From a candidate division BRC1 bacterium HGW-BRC1-1 (GTDB taxonomy: Bacteria; Sumerlaeota; Sumerlaeia; Sumerlaeales; Sumerlaeaceae): a stretch of DNA of 64,000 nucleotides. Shown piece after piece: positions 46,212 through 55,069 of this stretch (its first letter is position 1; the number at the start of each line of letters is the position of its first letter). Location: contig PHCB01000007.1 of assembly GCA_002842095.1 (NCBI GenBank), forward strand, positions 186,001-250,000, in the 5' to 3' direction. A model generated the notes under the pieces. The model worked only from the letters and a program-made list of their open reading frames with translations. It did not search any database and was not told the DNA's origin. The translations under genes were made by a program, and so were the position numbers.

Positions 46212-46859
46212 GTGAAAAGTCAGGACTTTCATCCCCCGGGGCAGCCGCAGTCTCGGGGGATTCTTTTGCGCTGTAGCTATGGCGTGCGCGCCCCGCGTGA
46301 GGATTTGCGCCGGGTCGTACATCTGGCCTGCGGCGCGCCAGCTTTATTGTTGCGCGATTTTCCTGCGGTGCTGGTGGTGGGGCTGGTCGCATTTCTTTTG
46401 TGCGGGTATTGGCTGACGGTGGCCATGCGCATACAATTGCCCATCATGCGCACCGGTGAGCGCTGGGTGAGCGGTGCGGTCACGTACTGGATTGGAGTGA
46501 TCATCGCCCTGGCTCTTTTGCCTGCGGAGGCAGTGGCTGTCGGTTGGGTGGTCATGGCAGTGGGCGATCCGATGGCTGCATGGGTCGGGCAGCGGTTTCC
46601 TCTCCGGATGTTGCGCGACCAAAGAAGTCTTGGTGGAACCCTGGCGTTCATATTGTTCGCTGCCCTGGGCGCGGCGGGAGTGGTCGCCTTCGGGTTTGGC
46701 CCCGTTTTGAAGCCGGTGCAATTCGCCGGAATTCTGGCCGCCGCTCTGGCCGGAGCAGTGGTCGAATTTATCTGCATGCGTTGGGATGATAACCTTTTTA
46801 TCCCCGTGTTTGCAGGTGGCGCATATCTATTAGTTGCGTGGGCCATGGCAGGCGTGTAG
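46212..46859 (+). CDS. Dolichol kinase/phytol kinase-type membrane protein
   Basis: 215-residue integral membrane protein of the SEC59/VTE5/DGK1-type CTP-dependent kinase and cytidylyltransferase-like family. Visible: REDLRRVVHLACGAPALLL at the N-terminus, then VMAVGDPMAAWVGQRFP, SLGGTLAFILF, and the closing motif MRWDDNLFIPVFAGG. About six helices are evident. It probably phosphorylates a lipid alcohol. Start is GTG 46212, without a strong ribosome-binding site; the exact N-terminus is uncertain. It lies upstream of cardiolipin synthase, so a lipid role is coherent. Confidence 0.78.
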   Translation: MKSQDFHPPGQPQSRGILLRCSYGVRAPREDLRRVVHLACGAPALLLRDFPAVLVVGLVAFLLCGYWLTVAMRIQLPIMRTGERWVSGAVTYWIGVIIALALLPAEAVAVGWVVMAVGDPMAAWVGQRFPLRMLRDQRSLGGTLAFILFAALGAAGVVAFGFGPVLKPVQFAGILAAALAGAVVEFICMRWDDNLFIPVFAGGAYLLVAWAMAGV

Positions 46860-46932
46860 ACTCTGCGCGGGTTCAAAGCATTCGGATTATGGGTATATTC
46901 GGCGGCCGATTACCATCTGAGGGAGATGAATC

Positions 46933-48414
46933 ATGGAAGACGAGAAAGAACCGGAAAAGAAGCGGCGCTTTCATATTTTGCCACGACGTCATCGCAAGAA
47001 GATCATTGCGGCAATCGTCATCATCGTCCAAATTCTCGGCACTCTGACCAGTGTTCGTGCGATTATGGAAACGCGCACACCGCAGGGTGCCATGGCGTGG
47101 GCGATCTCTCTTAACACCATCCCCTATGTGGCGCTGCCTGCTTATTGGATCTTTGGACAGAGCAAATTCGAAAATTACAAAACCGGTCGCCAACGTGCCT
47201 ACACCGCTACGAATCCTCTTGCGCGAGCCATCAAAGAGAAATTTGTCGATCGCGGTCTTACGTCGACGGTCGACACACAATCCGCAGAACTGCTGGAACG
47301 GATCGCCCGTCTGCCTTATACCGACTTCAACCACGTGGAGTTGCTGATCAATGGCAAGGCAACCTTCGATGCGATGTTCGAGGCCATAGACAATGCGAAG
47401 GATTACATCCTCGTTCAGTTCTATATCGTGCGGGACGACGGTATAGGGCGGGAGTTTCGCGATCGTCTTGTAGCCCGGGCCCGGGAGGGTATCCCTGTTT
47501 ACTTTTTGTACGATGGCATTGGGAGCCACGGCTTGGACGAGTCCTACATGAAACCGCTACGCGACGCGGGGGGGCAGATGATCGCGTTCAGTGGCTCGGG
47601 GGAGGAAGCCCATCGGTTCCAGTTAAATTTCCGCAATCACCGCAAGGTCATGGTGATAGACGGACGCGAGGCTTTTCTTGGGGGACTGAACCTTGGTGAC
47701 GAATACATGGGGCGCGTTGAGAAGTACGGCGACTGGCGCGACACTCATGTAAAGGTAACCGGCCCGGCGGCTCTGTTCGTTCAGATGAGTTTCGTGGAAG
47801 ATTGGAGCTGGGCTACGGGCCTGATCCCCTCACTCAGTTGGGATGCCACCGTTGCAACGTCCCACACGCAGACAGCACTGTGTTTGCCCTTCGGTCCGGC
47901 CGATGGCCTGGAAACCGGTACCTTGTTTTACCTCAAGATGATCAATGCCGCCCGCGAGCGGTTGTGGATCGCCAGTCCGTATTTTGTCCCCGACCAACAG
48001 ATGATGAGCGCCCTGCAACTTGCAGCCCTGCGAGGGGTTGATGTGCGTGTGCTGGTACCGCACAAATCAGACAGTTTCATTGTCGGCCTTGCGATGAAAT
48101 CTTTCATTCCTGCCTGCGAGGAAGCCGGAATCAAAGTGTTCTGGTACAAGGAAGACTTTATGCACCAAAAGGTGATTCTGGCAGACCATGACCTTGCGTC
48201 GGTGGGCACGGCAAACTTTGACAACCGGTCATTCCGATTGAATTTCGAAATTATGCTGGTGGTGAAGGATGCCCTTTTTAATACGCAAGTGGCCGAGATG
48301 CTGGAAAAAGATTTCGCGCGTTCGACGCGTATTGAAGGTGCTGAAATTAAAGAAGACTCATTCCCCCAGCGCTTTATGGTCAACCTGACCAGGCTTTTCG
48401 CTCCCGTTTTGTGA
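46933..48414 (+). CDS. cls: Cardiolipin synthase, phospholipase D family
   Basis: 493-residue membrane enzyme that condenses phosphatidylglycerol or similar phospholipids. After a charged N-terminus there are two hydrophobic helices (KIIAAIVIIVQILGTL and ISLNTIPYVALPAYWIFG). Two HKD motifs follow: NHRKVMVIDGREAFLGGLNLG and MHQKVILADHDLASVGTANFDNRSF, with QFYIVRDDGIG between. These are standard for ClsA. It follows the dolichol kinase-type gene after 73 bp. Confidence 0.93.
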   Translation: MEDEKEPEKKRRFHILPRRHRKKIIAAIVIIVQILGTLTSVRAIMETRTPQGAMAWAISLNTIPYVALPAYWIFGQSKFENYKTGRQRAYTATNPLARAIKEKFVDRGLTSTVDTQSAELLERIARLPYTDFNHVELLINGKATFDAMFEAIDNAKDYILVQFYIVRDDGIGREFRDRLVARAREGIPVYFLYDGIGSHGLDESYMKPLRDAGGQMIAFSGSGEEAHRFQLNFRNHRKVMVIDGREAFLGGLNLGDEYMGRVEKYGDWRDTHVKVTGPAALFVQMSFVEDWSWATGLIPSLSWDATVATSHTQTALCLPFGPADGLETGTLFYLKMINAARERLWIASPYFVPDQQMMSALQLAALRGVDVRVLVPHKSDSFIVGLAMKSFIPACEEAGIKVFWYKEDFMHQKVILADHDLASVGTANFDNRSFRLNFEIMLVVKDALFNTQVAEMLEKDFARSTRIEGAEIKEDSFPQRFMVNLTRLFAPVL

Positions 48415-48525
48415 TGCGCATTGCACTTGCATGAACTGGGGCGGGGCAAGGTACTTATCATTAATACGCTGATATTCGTGGGTTTTCAGCACCCTTGTGG
48501 TTCCCAATAAGAAGAAAGGTTTTCT

Positions 48526-49362
48526 GTGACGAAATCGCCACTGCTAACCATTATTATTCCCGCTCGTAACGAAGGAGCAACGCTTCCCACGCTGCTGCGG
48601 TCGTTGGCGCGTCAGAACCGGATTTCCGATTGTGAGGTTCTGGTGGTTGACGGTGCGAGCACCGACAACACGGTGGCCGTGGCCGAGAGTTTTCCCTATG
48701 CGCGGGCTGTCAAGTCGACCCGGGGTCGCGCCGTGCAGATGAACAGCGGCGCACAAGCCGCCCGCGCCAAGGCACTCTGGTTCCTTCATGCAGACACAAC
48801 GCTGCCCGATCACAGTTGTGTGGATGCACTGCTGTCGGCCCTGGCCCAGCCCGGGGTGAACTCCGGTGCCTTCCAGTTTCACCTCCGGGGAACCAACCTC
48901 TGGTTTCAATTTGTGAACAAGATGGTCAACCTGCGGGCGAAGGCTTTTCAACGCCCCTTCGGCGATCAGGGCATCTTTGTGGACGCTGCCGCTTTCCGCG
49001 AGGTGGGGGGCTACCGCGAACTGGAAGTTTGTGAAGATGTAGACCTCGTGCTGCGCCTCCGCAAAACGGGACGTTTCTGCCTGTTGCCTCAGACGGTGGA
49101 AACGAGCGCGCGCACCTGGCAGGCCCACGGTCCGGCAAAGATTACATTCTGGCATCTGGCTGTTCTGGCCCGTTATCAATGGCAACGCATGACCGGGAAA
49201 TTGCCTCCTGTTGCAGCCTTATCCCCAGCAAAAATCGAGGAGCCCAAGGCGGTTTCGTCGAAGCTTGAGGCCCCCGCATCATCCCAAATTTCGGTTCAAT
49301 CAACTCCGGCGGAGGGTGTTTCAACGTCCGCCTCTGGCGATGTGGCCGAACAGTCATCTTAA
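48526..49362 (+). CDS. Family 2 glycosyltransferase, TIGR04283-like
   Basis: 278-residue GT2 enzyme. The N-terminus LTIIIPARNEGATLPTLLRSL and DCEVLVVDGASTDNT give the nucleotide-sugar site, then STRGRAVQMNSGAQAA, ALWFLHADTTLP (DxD-like HAD) and FGDQGIFVDAAAFREVGGY with CEDVDLVLRLRKTG. This pattern fits the TIGR04283 (rSAM/selenodomain-associated) glycosyltransferases. The last 60 residues are Ala/Pro/Ser-rich and probably disordered. Start is GTG 48526 after AAAGG. Acceptor is unknown. Confidence 0.88.
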   Translation: MTKSPLLTIIIPARNEGATLPTLLRSLARQNRISDCEVLVVDGASTDNTVAVAESFPYARAVKSTRGRAVQMNSGAQAARAKALWFLHADTTLPDHSCVDALLSALAQPGVNSGAFQFHLRGTNLWFQFVNKMVNLRAKAFQRPFGDQGIFVDAAAFREVGGYRELEVCEDVDLVLRLRKTGRFCLLPQTVETSARTWQAHGPAKITFWHLAVLARYQWQRMTGKLPPVAALSPAKIEEPKAVSSKLEAPASSQISVQSTPAEGVSTSASGDVAEQSS

Positions 49363-49404
49363 TTATCTTTTAAGTCGTTTAAAATCAGCGTTCTATAAAC
49401 AAAT

Positions 49405-49453
49405 AAAACCGCACGACAGGGGTATACCTATTGGTTGTCTGTCGCGCGGTTTT
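49405..49453 (+). terminator. Intrinsic terminator after the glycosyltransferase
   Basis: AAAACCGCACGACA (49405-49418) pairs with TGTCGCGCGGTTTT (49440-49453), one A-C mismatch, followed by a T-run to 49455. It separates the glycosyltransferase from gyrB. Confidence 0.8.
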
Positions 49454-49567
49454 TTCATGCGGGCGGGGGTCCTTTTTGATCTGAGCGGATCGGGATTGGC
49501 CTGCCTTGATGAAATGCGCTGGTTCGGACGACCTAACATGCTCAGAGAAAGATTGATCTAATCCACA

Positions 49568-52153
49568 ATGTCTCAAATCGACGAGAAACAAACCAAGCAA
49601 GGTGAGTACGGAGTTTCCAACATTCGGGTCCTCCAGGGGCTGGAGGGTGTGCGCATGCGCCCCGCCATGTACATCGGATCGCAAGGCCCTCAGGGACTAC
49701 ATCATCTGGTATACGAGGTGGTTGACAACTCCATCGATGAGGCATTGGCCGGATATGCTCGCAATGTGGACGTAACCATCCATCTCGATAATTCGGTGAC
49801 GGTGACCGACGACGGCCGTGGCATCCCCGTAGATCCCCACCCCTCGGTGCCGGGCAAACGCACCGTGGAAGTCGTGCTCACCATGCTTCACGCCGGCGGT
49901 AAGTTTGAGAACGATGCGTACAAGTTCTCCGGTGGACTTCACGGCGTGGGTGTTTCCGTGGTGAACGCGCTGAGTGAATGGCTGGAGATCGAGGTCAAGC
50001 GCGGTGGCAAGGTTTATCGCCAGCGCTTCGAGCGCGGCATCGCTGTCAGCGAGTTGGAAGAAATCGGTACGTCGCGCAAGACGGGAACCTCGGTTCGCTT
50101 CCTTGCAGACACGAAGATTTTCGAAACCATCGAATGCAACTATGATACATTGGCCAGTCGCCTGCGTGAAATGGCCTTTCTCAACCGCGGCGTCAGTGTA
50201 ACCATTCGCGACGAACGGGGCGATGGGCGCAGTCACAAATTCTGCTACGCGGGCGGCATCGAGGAATTTGTGACATCACTCAACTCCGGCAAGAACGTCA
50301 TCAACCCCCAGCCGGTCTATTTCCAAAAGGCGCGACAGATCACCAAGGCAGCCATGGACGGTGGCGAGGTCATTGAGGATGTGGAGGTTGAGGTCTGCAT
50401 CCAGTATAACGACTCTTATGCCGAAAACGTTTACTCCTTCGTGAACAACATCAACACGCTGGAGGGCGGAACCCACATGACGGGATTCCGCAAGGCCCTC
50501 ACGAGCACGATCAACAAGTACGCCGAGAAGAACGACCTGAAGAAGAAGCTGAAGGAAAACATTTCGGGCGACGATTTGAAGGAAGGCCTTACGGCGGTGC
50601 TGTCGCTTAAGATCAGCGACCCGCAATTCGAGAGCCAGACGAAGATCAAACTGGGCAACACGGAAGTGGCGGGCATCGTCGAGACGATCGTGAACGACGG
50701 CCTGGAGGAGTTCCTCGAAGAGAACCCCAAGATTGCTCGCAAGATTTTGGAGAAGTGCGTGGCTGCCGCTCTTGGTCGCGTGGAGGCTCGTAAGGCTCGC
50801 GAGATCGTGCGCAAGGGGGCCCTCGAAATCGGCTCGTTGCCCGGCAAGCTGGCGGATTGTTCGGAGAAGGAACCCGACCGCTGTGAGCTTTACATCGTCG
50901 AGGGTGACTCGGCCGGTGGCAGCGCCAAGCAGGGCCGTGACCGTCACTACCAGGCTATCCTGCCCTTGCGCGGAAAAATCCTGAATGTGGAGCGGGCGCG
51001 CATCGACAAAATTTTGTCGAACAACGAAATCCGTAACATGATTACCGCCCTCGGCACCGGTATCAGGGAATCCTTCGATATCGGAAAACTGCGCTACGGC
51101 AAGACCATCATCATGACTGACGCCGACGTGGACGGTGCGCATATCCGCACGCTTCTGCTGACGTTCTTCTTTCGCCAGATGCAGCCGCTCATTCGCGAGG
51201 GTAAAGTTTTCATTGCCCAGCCGCCGCTTTACAAAATCAAGAAGGGGCGCATGGAGCGTTACATGCAGAAGGACGAGGATAAGGACCGCTTTCTGCTGGA
51301 GCAGGGTGTTGAGGATACAACCGTAACGCCGCGGGAAGGCTTCGGTAAGACCGACCCCATTCGGCGCGCCGAACTTCGCCAGTTGCTCGATTCCATCATG
51401 GCCATGCAGGCGTTGGACCGCTCGCTTCAGCGGAAGGGAACTTCTCTGCGCGAGTGTCTGCTCGAACGCGCAAAAACCGGAACAAAGCAATTTCCCATCG
51501 GCATCTTCACCGAGGAGGAGGTGCGCCACTTCGCTTACACGGAAAAAGAATATTCCGAGTTTGAGAGCGAGGAGGAGGAGATGGAAGAGGCCGAGCAAAA
51601 TCTCAGCTCCGCCGCACCGGTTCTGAAAAAAGAAGAACAGCAGGTATTGTCTCTGGATGCTGACGTGGAAGTGGAACAGGATGCTGAGGAACCCGCCCGG
51701 CGCCGGTATGAAAGCCAGAGCCTGCGCGCGGAAGCCGGCCAGATGGTCGAATTCCTGCGCCGTCTTGAGAAACTCGGCGTCGACCCGATTCTTTATCAGA
51801 TCGACCCGGCAGATTCTTACCGGCTCATAAACGATGAAGCGCCCTTTGTCGTTTCCACAGAGAAGCAAACCTTCTACGCGCACTCCCTGGTGGATATGTT
51901 GGAGATGGTGCTGGATATTGGTAAGAAGGGCATTACCGTTCAGCGCTACAAGGGCTTGGGTGAAATGAACGCCCAGCAATTGTGGGAGACGACAATGAAC
52001 CCGCAAACACGAACGTTGATCCGTGTTACTCTGGACATGGCGGGCGACTACGAGGCCGAGAACGTCTTCACAACCCTCATGGGCGACGACGTGGATAAAC
52101 GACGCAAGTTCATCCAGAAGCATGCCCCCGAGGTTCGCAATCTGGACATCTGA
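49568..52153 (+). CDS. gyrB: DNA gyrase subunit B, with an acidic insert
   Basis: ATPase subunit of gyrase, 861 residues. GHKL motifs: VVDNSIDEALAGY, VTDDGRGIPVD, HAGGKFENDAYKFSGGLHGVG; TOPRIM: LYIVEGDSAGGSAKQGRDR, LRGKILNVERAR, MTDADVDGAHIRTLLLTFF; C-terminal RYKGLGEMNAQQLWETTM. Between about 655 and 720 lies a Glu-rich insert (EFESEEEEMEEAEQ, then VEVEQDAEEPARRR), making the protein longer than the 640-residue short form. It is close to the long gammaproteobacterial form in position of the insert. No gyrA is near. MSQIDEK at ATG 49568 is the likely start. Confidence 0.96.
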   Translation: MSQIDEKQTKQGEYGVSNIRVLQGLEGVRMRPAMYIGSQGPQGLHHLVYEVVDNSIDEALAGYARNVDVTIHLDNSVTVTDDGRGIPVDPHPSVPGKRTVEVVLTMLHAGGKFENDAYKFSGGLHGVGVSVVNALSEWLEIEVKRGGKVYRQRFERGIAVSELEEIGTSRKTGTSVRFLADTKIFETIECNYDTLASRLREMAFLNRGVSVTIRDERGDGRSHKFCYAGGIEEFVTSLNSGKNVINPQPVYFQKARQITKAAMDGGEVIEDVEVEVCIQYNDSYAENVYSFVNNINTLEGGTHMTGFRKALTSTINKYAEKNDLKKKLKENISGDDLKEGLTAVLSLKISDPQFESQTKIKLGNTEVAGIVETIVNDGLEEFLEENPKIARKILEKCVAAALGRVEARKAREIVRKGALEIGSLPGKLADCSEKEPDRCELYIVEGDSAGGSAKQGRDRHYQAILPLRGKILNVERARIDKILSNNEIRNMITALGTGIRESFDIGKLRYGKTIIMTDADVDGAHIRTLLLTFFFRQMQPLIREGKVFIAQPPLYKIKKGRMERYMQKDEDKDRFLLEQGVEDTTVTPREGFGKTDPIRRAELRQLLDSIMAMQALDRSLQRKGTSLRECLLERAKTGTKQFPIGIFTEEEVRHFAYTEKEYSEFESEEEEMEEAEQNLSSAAPVLKKEEQQVLSLDADVEVEQDAEEPARRRYESQSLRAEAGQMVEFLRRLEKLGVDPILYQIDPADSYRLINDEAPFVVSTEKQTFYAHSLVDMLEMVLDIGKKGITVQRYKGLGEMNAQQLWETTMNPQTRTLIRVTLDMAGDYEAENVFTTLMGDDVDKRRKFIQKHAPEVRNLDI

Positions 52154-52162
52154 TGCGGTGGA

Positions 52163-52187
52163 TGGCCGCCCTTAACCCGGGCGGCCA
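52163..52187 (+). terminator. Terminator-like hairpin after gyrB
   Basis: TGGCCGCCC (52163-52171) pairs perfectly with GGGCGGCCA (52179-52187); a run of six Ts begins 10 bases later. It lies between gyrB and a convergent gene. Confidence 0.65.
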
Positions 52188-52192
52188 CACCG

Positions 52193-53005
52193 TCATTTTT
52201 TCGGGGCGAGCGTTTTCCACAGAAAGTCCCTCATGGCCTGCCACGATTTGTAAGATGCTTCGGAGTTGTAAGCTGCGCCCTTCGACGGATCATTTCCGGC
52301 TTTCGGGTTGGTGAAACTATGCACAGCGCCGGGGTAGGCGACGAATTCCATGTCGGCTTTTGCGCCTTTCATTTCGGACTTGAAAGCATCCACCTGCGCG
52401 GGGGGTACATGGGGGTCGTCGGCACCGTGGAGCACGAGGATTTTCGCTGATACGGGAGAGGTTGTTTTAACGTCTGCGCCTGCATCCAGGCCGCCGTGGA
52501 AGCTGACCACGCTGCGCACATCGGCTCCGTCTCGGGCAAGTTCGAGGACGGTTGTGCCGCCGAAGCAGAACCCGATTGCGCCGATGCACTGGGGATCAAC
52601 CTGGGGCAGGCTGCGGGCGAATTTTACCGCAGCGTCAATGCGTCGCCGCATTTCTGCACGATCCTTCTTCAACGCGCCAGACCACTTGCCTGCTTCCTGC
52701 GAACTCGTCGCAACCTTCGCATCGCCATACATATCCCACGCGATTCCCACATATCCGAGGTCGGCGACGTCACGGGCTTTCTTCAGCGCAAATTCGTTTC
52801 GTCCATACCACTCAGGAACCACAATAACTGCCGCCCTACTGTGCGGGTCGGGGGGTATGTAGGATTTGGACGGCGCGGGCGGGAATACCATCGGCATGAG
52901 GGTCAGCCCCTGCCCCAGATCCACTGTATGGGTGGTGCCTGGCTGGGCCATGGCGCCGGCTGCGAGTGACGTTGCAATCGCTGCGGCTAAAATCGTTTTC
53001 ATCAT
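52193..53005 (-). CDS. Exported dienelactone hydrolase-family protein
   Basis: 270-residue alpha/beta hydrolase with a signal peptide (TILAAAIATSLAAGAMAQ). Dienelactone hydrolase features: AAVIVVPEWYGRNEF, ARDVADLGYVGIAWDMYG, the nucleophile in IGAIGFCFGGTTVLELA (Cys, as in DLH), ILVLHGADDPHVPP with Asp and AYPGAVHSFTNP with His. It hydrolyses an unknown ester or lactone outside the cytoplasm. ATG 53005 is chosen because GGAGG is ten bases upstream and the signal peptide begins there. Confidence 0.9.
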   Translation of the reverse strand: MMKTILAAAIATSLAAGAMAQPGTTHTVDLGQGLTLMPMVFPPAPSKSYIPPDPHSRAAVIVVPEWYGRNEFALKKARDVADLGYVGIAWDMYGDAKVATSSQEAGKWSGALKKDRAEMRRRIDAAVKFARSLPQVDPQCIGAIGFCFGGTTVLELARDGADVRSVVSFHGGLDAGADVKTTSPVSAKILVLHGADDPHVPPAQVDAFKSEMKGAKADMEFVAYPGAVHSFTNPKAGNDPSKGAAYNSEASYKSWQAMRDFLWKTLAPKK

Positions 53006-53162
53006 GTTGAAAAATCCTCCGTGCAGTTTATCCATGGTTGGACAACAGTCAGACGCCACTGGATCTAAGCCCCGAAGGTTTTTCTGCGATAGAATGAAAC
53101 CCGAAGGGTACCTTTAATTTGCTCCAAACTGCATCCTGCGTTGAGGAGATAAGGCCGGTCTG

Positions 53163-54113
53163 ATGACAACCGCTGTCGTTTCGAAATCAGAGCTTACCAC
53201 TCAGATTCATGAACTTGCCCGCCGCAAGAACGCTGTCATTCTTGCGCACAATTATCAGTGGCCCGAGGTTCAGGACGTCGCGCACCATGTGGGCGATTCG
53301 CTGGGGTTGAGCATCATCGCGGAAAAATCTGACGCGGACATTATCGTGTTTTGCGGTGTGCATTTCATGGCCGAATCCGCCAAGGTGCTTAGTCCAAACA
53401 AAAAAGTGTTACTGCCCAACCTCGCCGCAGGGTGTTCCCTGGCCGATTCCATCACGCCTGAAAGTCTGACCGAGTGGAAGGAACGTTACCCCGGCCACAC
53501 GGTGGTTACCTACGTCAACTCCTCTGCCGAGGTTAAGGCACTCAGCGATATTTGCTGCACGTCGGCCAATGCGGTGTCGGTGGTGCGCAGCCTGCCTACA
53601 GACAAGATCCTCTTCACACCCGATCGCAATCTGGGGCGTTGGGTTGCCGATCAGTTGCCCGAGAAGGACGTTGTTATTTACGATGGTTGTTGTCCCATCC
53701 ACGATGTTCTGCGCGGCGCCAATGTGGAACAAGTTCATCGGACAACACCTGACAGCGTGGTCATCGCCCACCCCGAGTGCCGCGAGGACATCATTGCCAT
53801 GGCCGATATGGTATGCTCCACGACGGGTATGTTGAAGGCTGTGGAGCAATTCCCCGACGCCAAAACGTACATCATCGCTACGGAAAACGGGATGATCCAT
53901 CAGTTGAAAAAGCAGTACCCGGACAAGGAATTCGTCCTGGCCGACGGCTGCATCGGGTGCCGCCTTAATTGCCCCTATATGAAGGCCATCACGCTTGAGG
54001 ACGTGGAACGTTCCCTGCGCGAGGAAGTCTTCGAAGTGGATGTGCCACCGGATGTCATCATTGGTGCGCGTCGTTCACTGGAGCGCATGATCGCGGTTCC
54101 CCGCGACAACTGA
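53163..54113 (+). CDS. nadA: Quinolinate synthase A
   Basis: Condenses iminoaspartate with dihydroxyacetone phosphate for NAD synthesis, using a [4Fe-4S] cluster. The 316-residue product shows VILAHNYQWPEVQDVAHHVGDS, FCGVHFMAESAKVLSP, LPNLAAGCSLAD with the first Cys, YVNSSAEVKALSDICCTSANA, CPIHDVLRG, HPECR and DMVCSTTGM with the second, and GCIGCRLNCPYMKAI carrying the third. The gene stands alone; nadB and nadC are not in the window. Confidence 0.96.
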   Translation: MTTAVVSKSELTTQIHELARRKNAVILAHNYQWPEVQDVAHHVGDSLGLSIIAEKSDADIIVFCGVHFMAESAKVLSPNKKVLLPNLAAGCSLADSITPESLTEWKERYPGHTVVTYVNSSAEVKALSDICCTSANAVSVVRSLPTDKILFTPDRNLGRWVADQLPEKDVVIYDGCCPIHDVLRGANVEQVHRTTPDSVVIAHPECREDIIAMADMVCSTTGMLKAVEQFPDAKTYIIATENGMIHQLKKQYPDKEFVLADGCIGCRLNCPYMKAITLEDVERSLREEVFEVDVPPDVIIGARRSLERMIAVPRDN

Positions 54114-54122
54114 TCTTTGAGA

Positions 54123-54794
54123 TCAACCGGCGTCGGGCAGAAGTCGGTCGAGAATGTCGATGGCTGCTTGTGGGTCCTCACCGTAATGGGCGTTAATTTC
54201 TGATGCGAAAGCGTGGCTGAGGGGTGCGCCGCCTACGAGCACCGGCACGTTAACCTCTGCATCGCGCAATTGTTTCACCACATCACGCATCGTTTCCATG
54301 GTCGTGGTCAGAAGCGCGGAAAGGCCGATGGCGTCGGGTTTATGTTCCAGGGCCGAAGCCACAAAATTTGCAGAGGGGACGTTGGCTCCGAGATCGACGA
54401 TTTTCCAGCCCACCCCTTCGAGAAGCATCTTCACCAGATTCTTTCCGATGTCGTGAATGTCGCCCTGCACCGTGCCGAGCAGTACCGTGCCGCGGGTTTT
54501 GATGTCACCGGCCTGCAGGTGTGGCATTACTTCTTCCACGCCCGCTTTCATGGCCTTGGCGGCTAACAGCAATTCCGGCACGAAGACGGTTCCCTCACTA
54601 AACTTTTTTCCCAACGCCCGAATGCCCGGGGTCAGGGCCTCGTTCAAAATGCGCAACGGATCCATCCCCTCGGCGATCAGTTCACGCACACATTCGCGCA
54701 CGCCCGGCTGGCCGATCAGGCCGCGGGGGTATTTGGATGCGGCATCGGTTTTGCCTTGTTCGACAAGCGAGGCTATTTGTTCGAGAGTGGCCAT
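54123..54794 (-). CDS. Corrinoid (B12-binding) methyltransferase protein, solitary
   Basis: 223-residue protein of the MtaC/MtbC/MttC-type corrinoid proteins. Residues 1-90 form the helical cap (EALTPGIRALGKKFSEGTVFVPELLLAAKAM) and residues 100-220 the Rossmann B12 domain with GTVQGDIHDIGKNLV, where His114 is the lower axial cobalt ligand. The middle LGANVPSANFV and LSALLTTTMETM are typical. No methyltransferase or corrinoid-activating gene is near. It carries methyl groups between a donor and a thiol or folate; partners are unknown. Confidence 0.92.
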   Translation of the reverse strand: MATLEQIASLVEQGKTDAASKYPRGLIGQPGVRECVRELIAEGMDPLRILNEALTPGIRALGKKFSEGTVFVPELLLAAKAMKAGVEEVMPHLQAGDIKTRGTVLLGTVQGDIHDIGKNLVKMLLEGVGWKIVDLGANVPSANFVASALEHKPDAIGLSALLTTTMETMRDVVKQLRDAEVNVPVLVGGAPLSHAFASEINAHYGEDPQAAIDILDRLLPDAG

Positions 54795-55069
54795 TTTCGT
54801 TCGAGAACTCCTCGGTGCTGAGAGGTAACTGGAAACATGCTAAAGCGCGGTTGAGGTGTGTCTGTCAATTGCGACCTTACAACGCGTTGATCAGGATGCT
54901 CTTCGAGAGAACAAAATTGAAAAATTGCTGTCCAAGAGATGTTCGGCAGTCATGGGGTTGCCGATTTCGATAGAACTGTTTTCTTATTTCGCCCTGCCAC
55001 TACAAGGTTGTGGGTGAAGACAGATGCATTGCGCGGCCATTGGATATGGGGTGCGCGCATGGGAGAGTG

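Noticed and set aside
50276-52123. 615-codon open frame opposite gyrB
   Set aside because: Mirror of a certain gene; composition (His, Leu, Val-rich) is what the complement of coding DNA yields.
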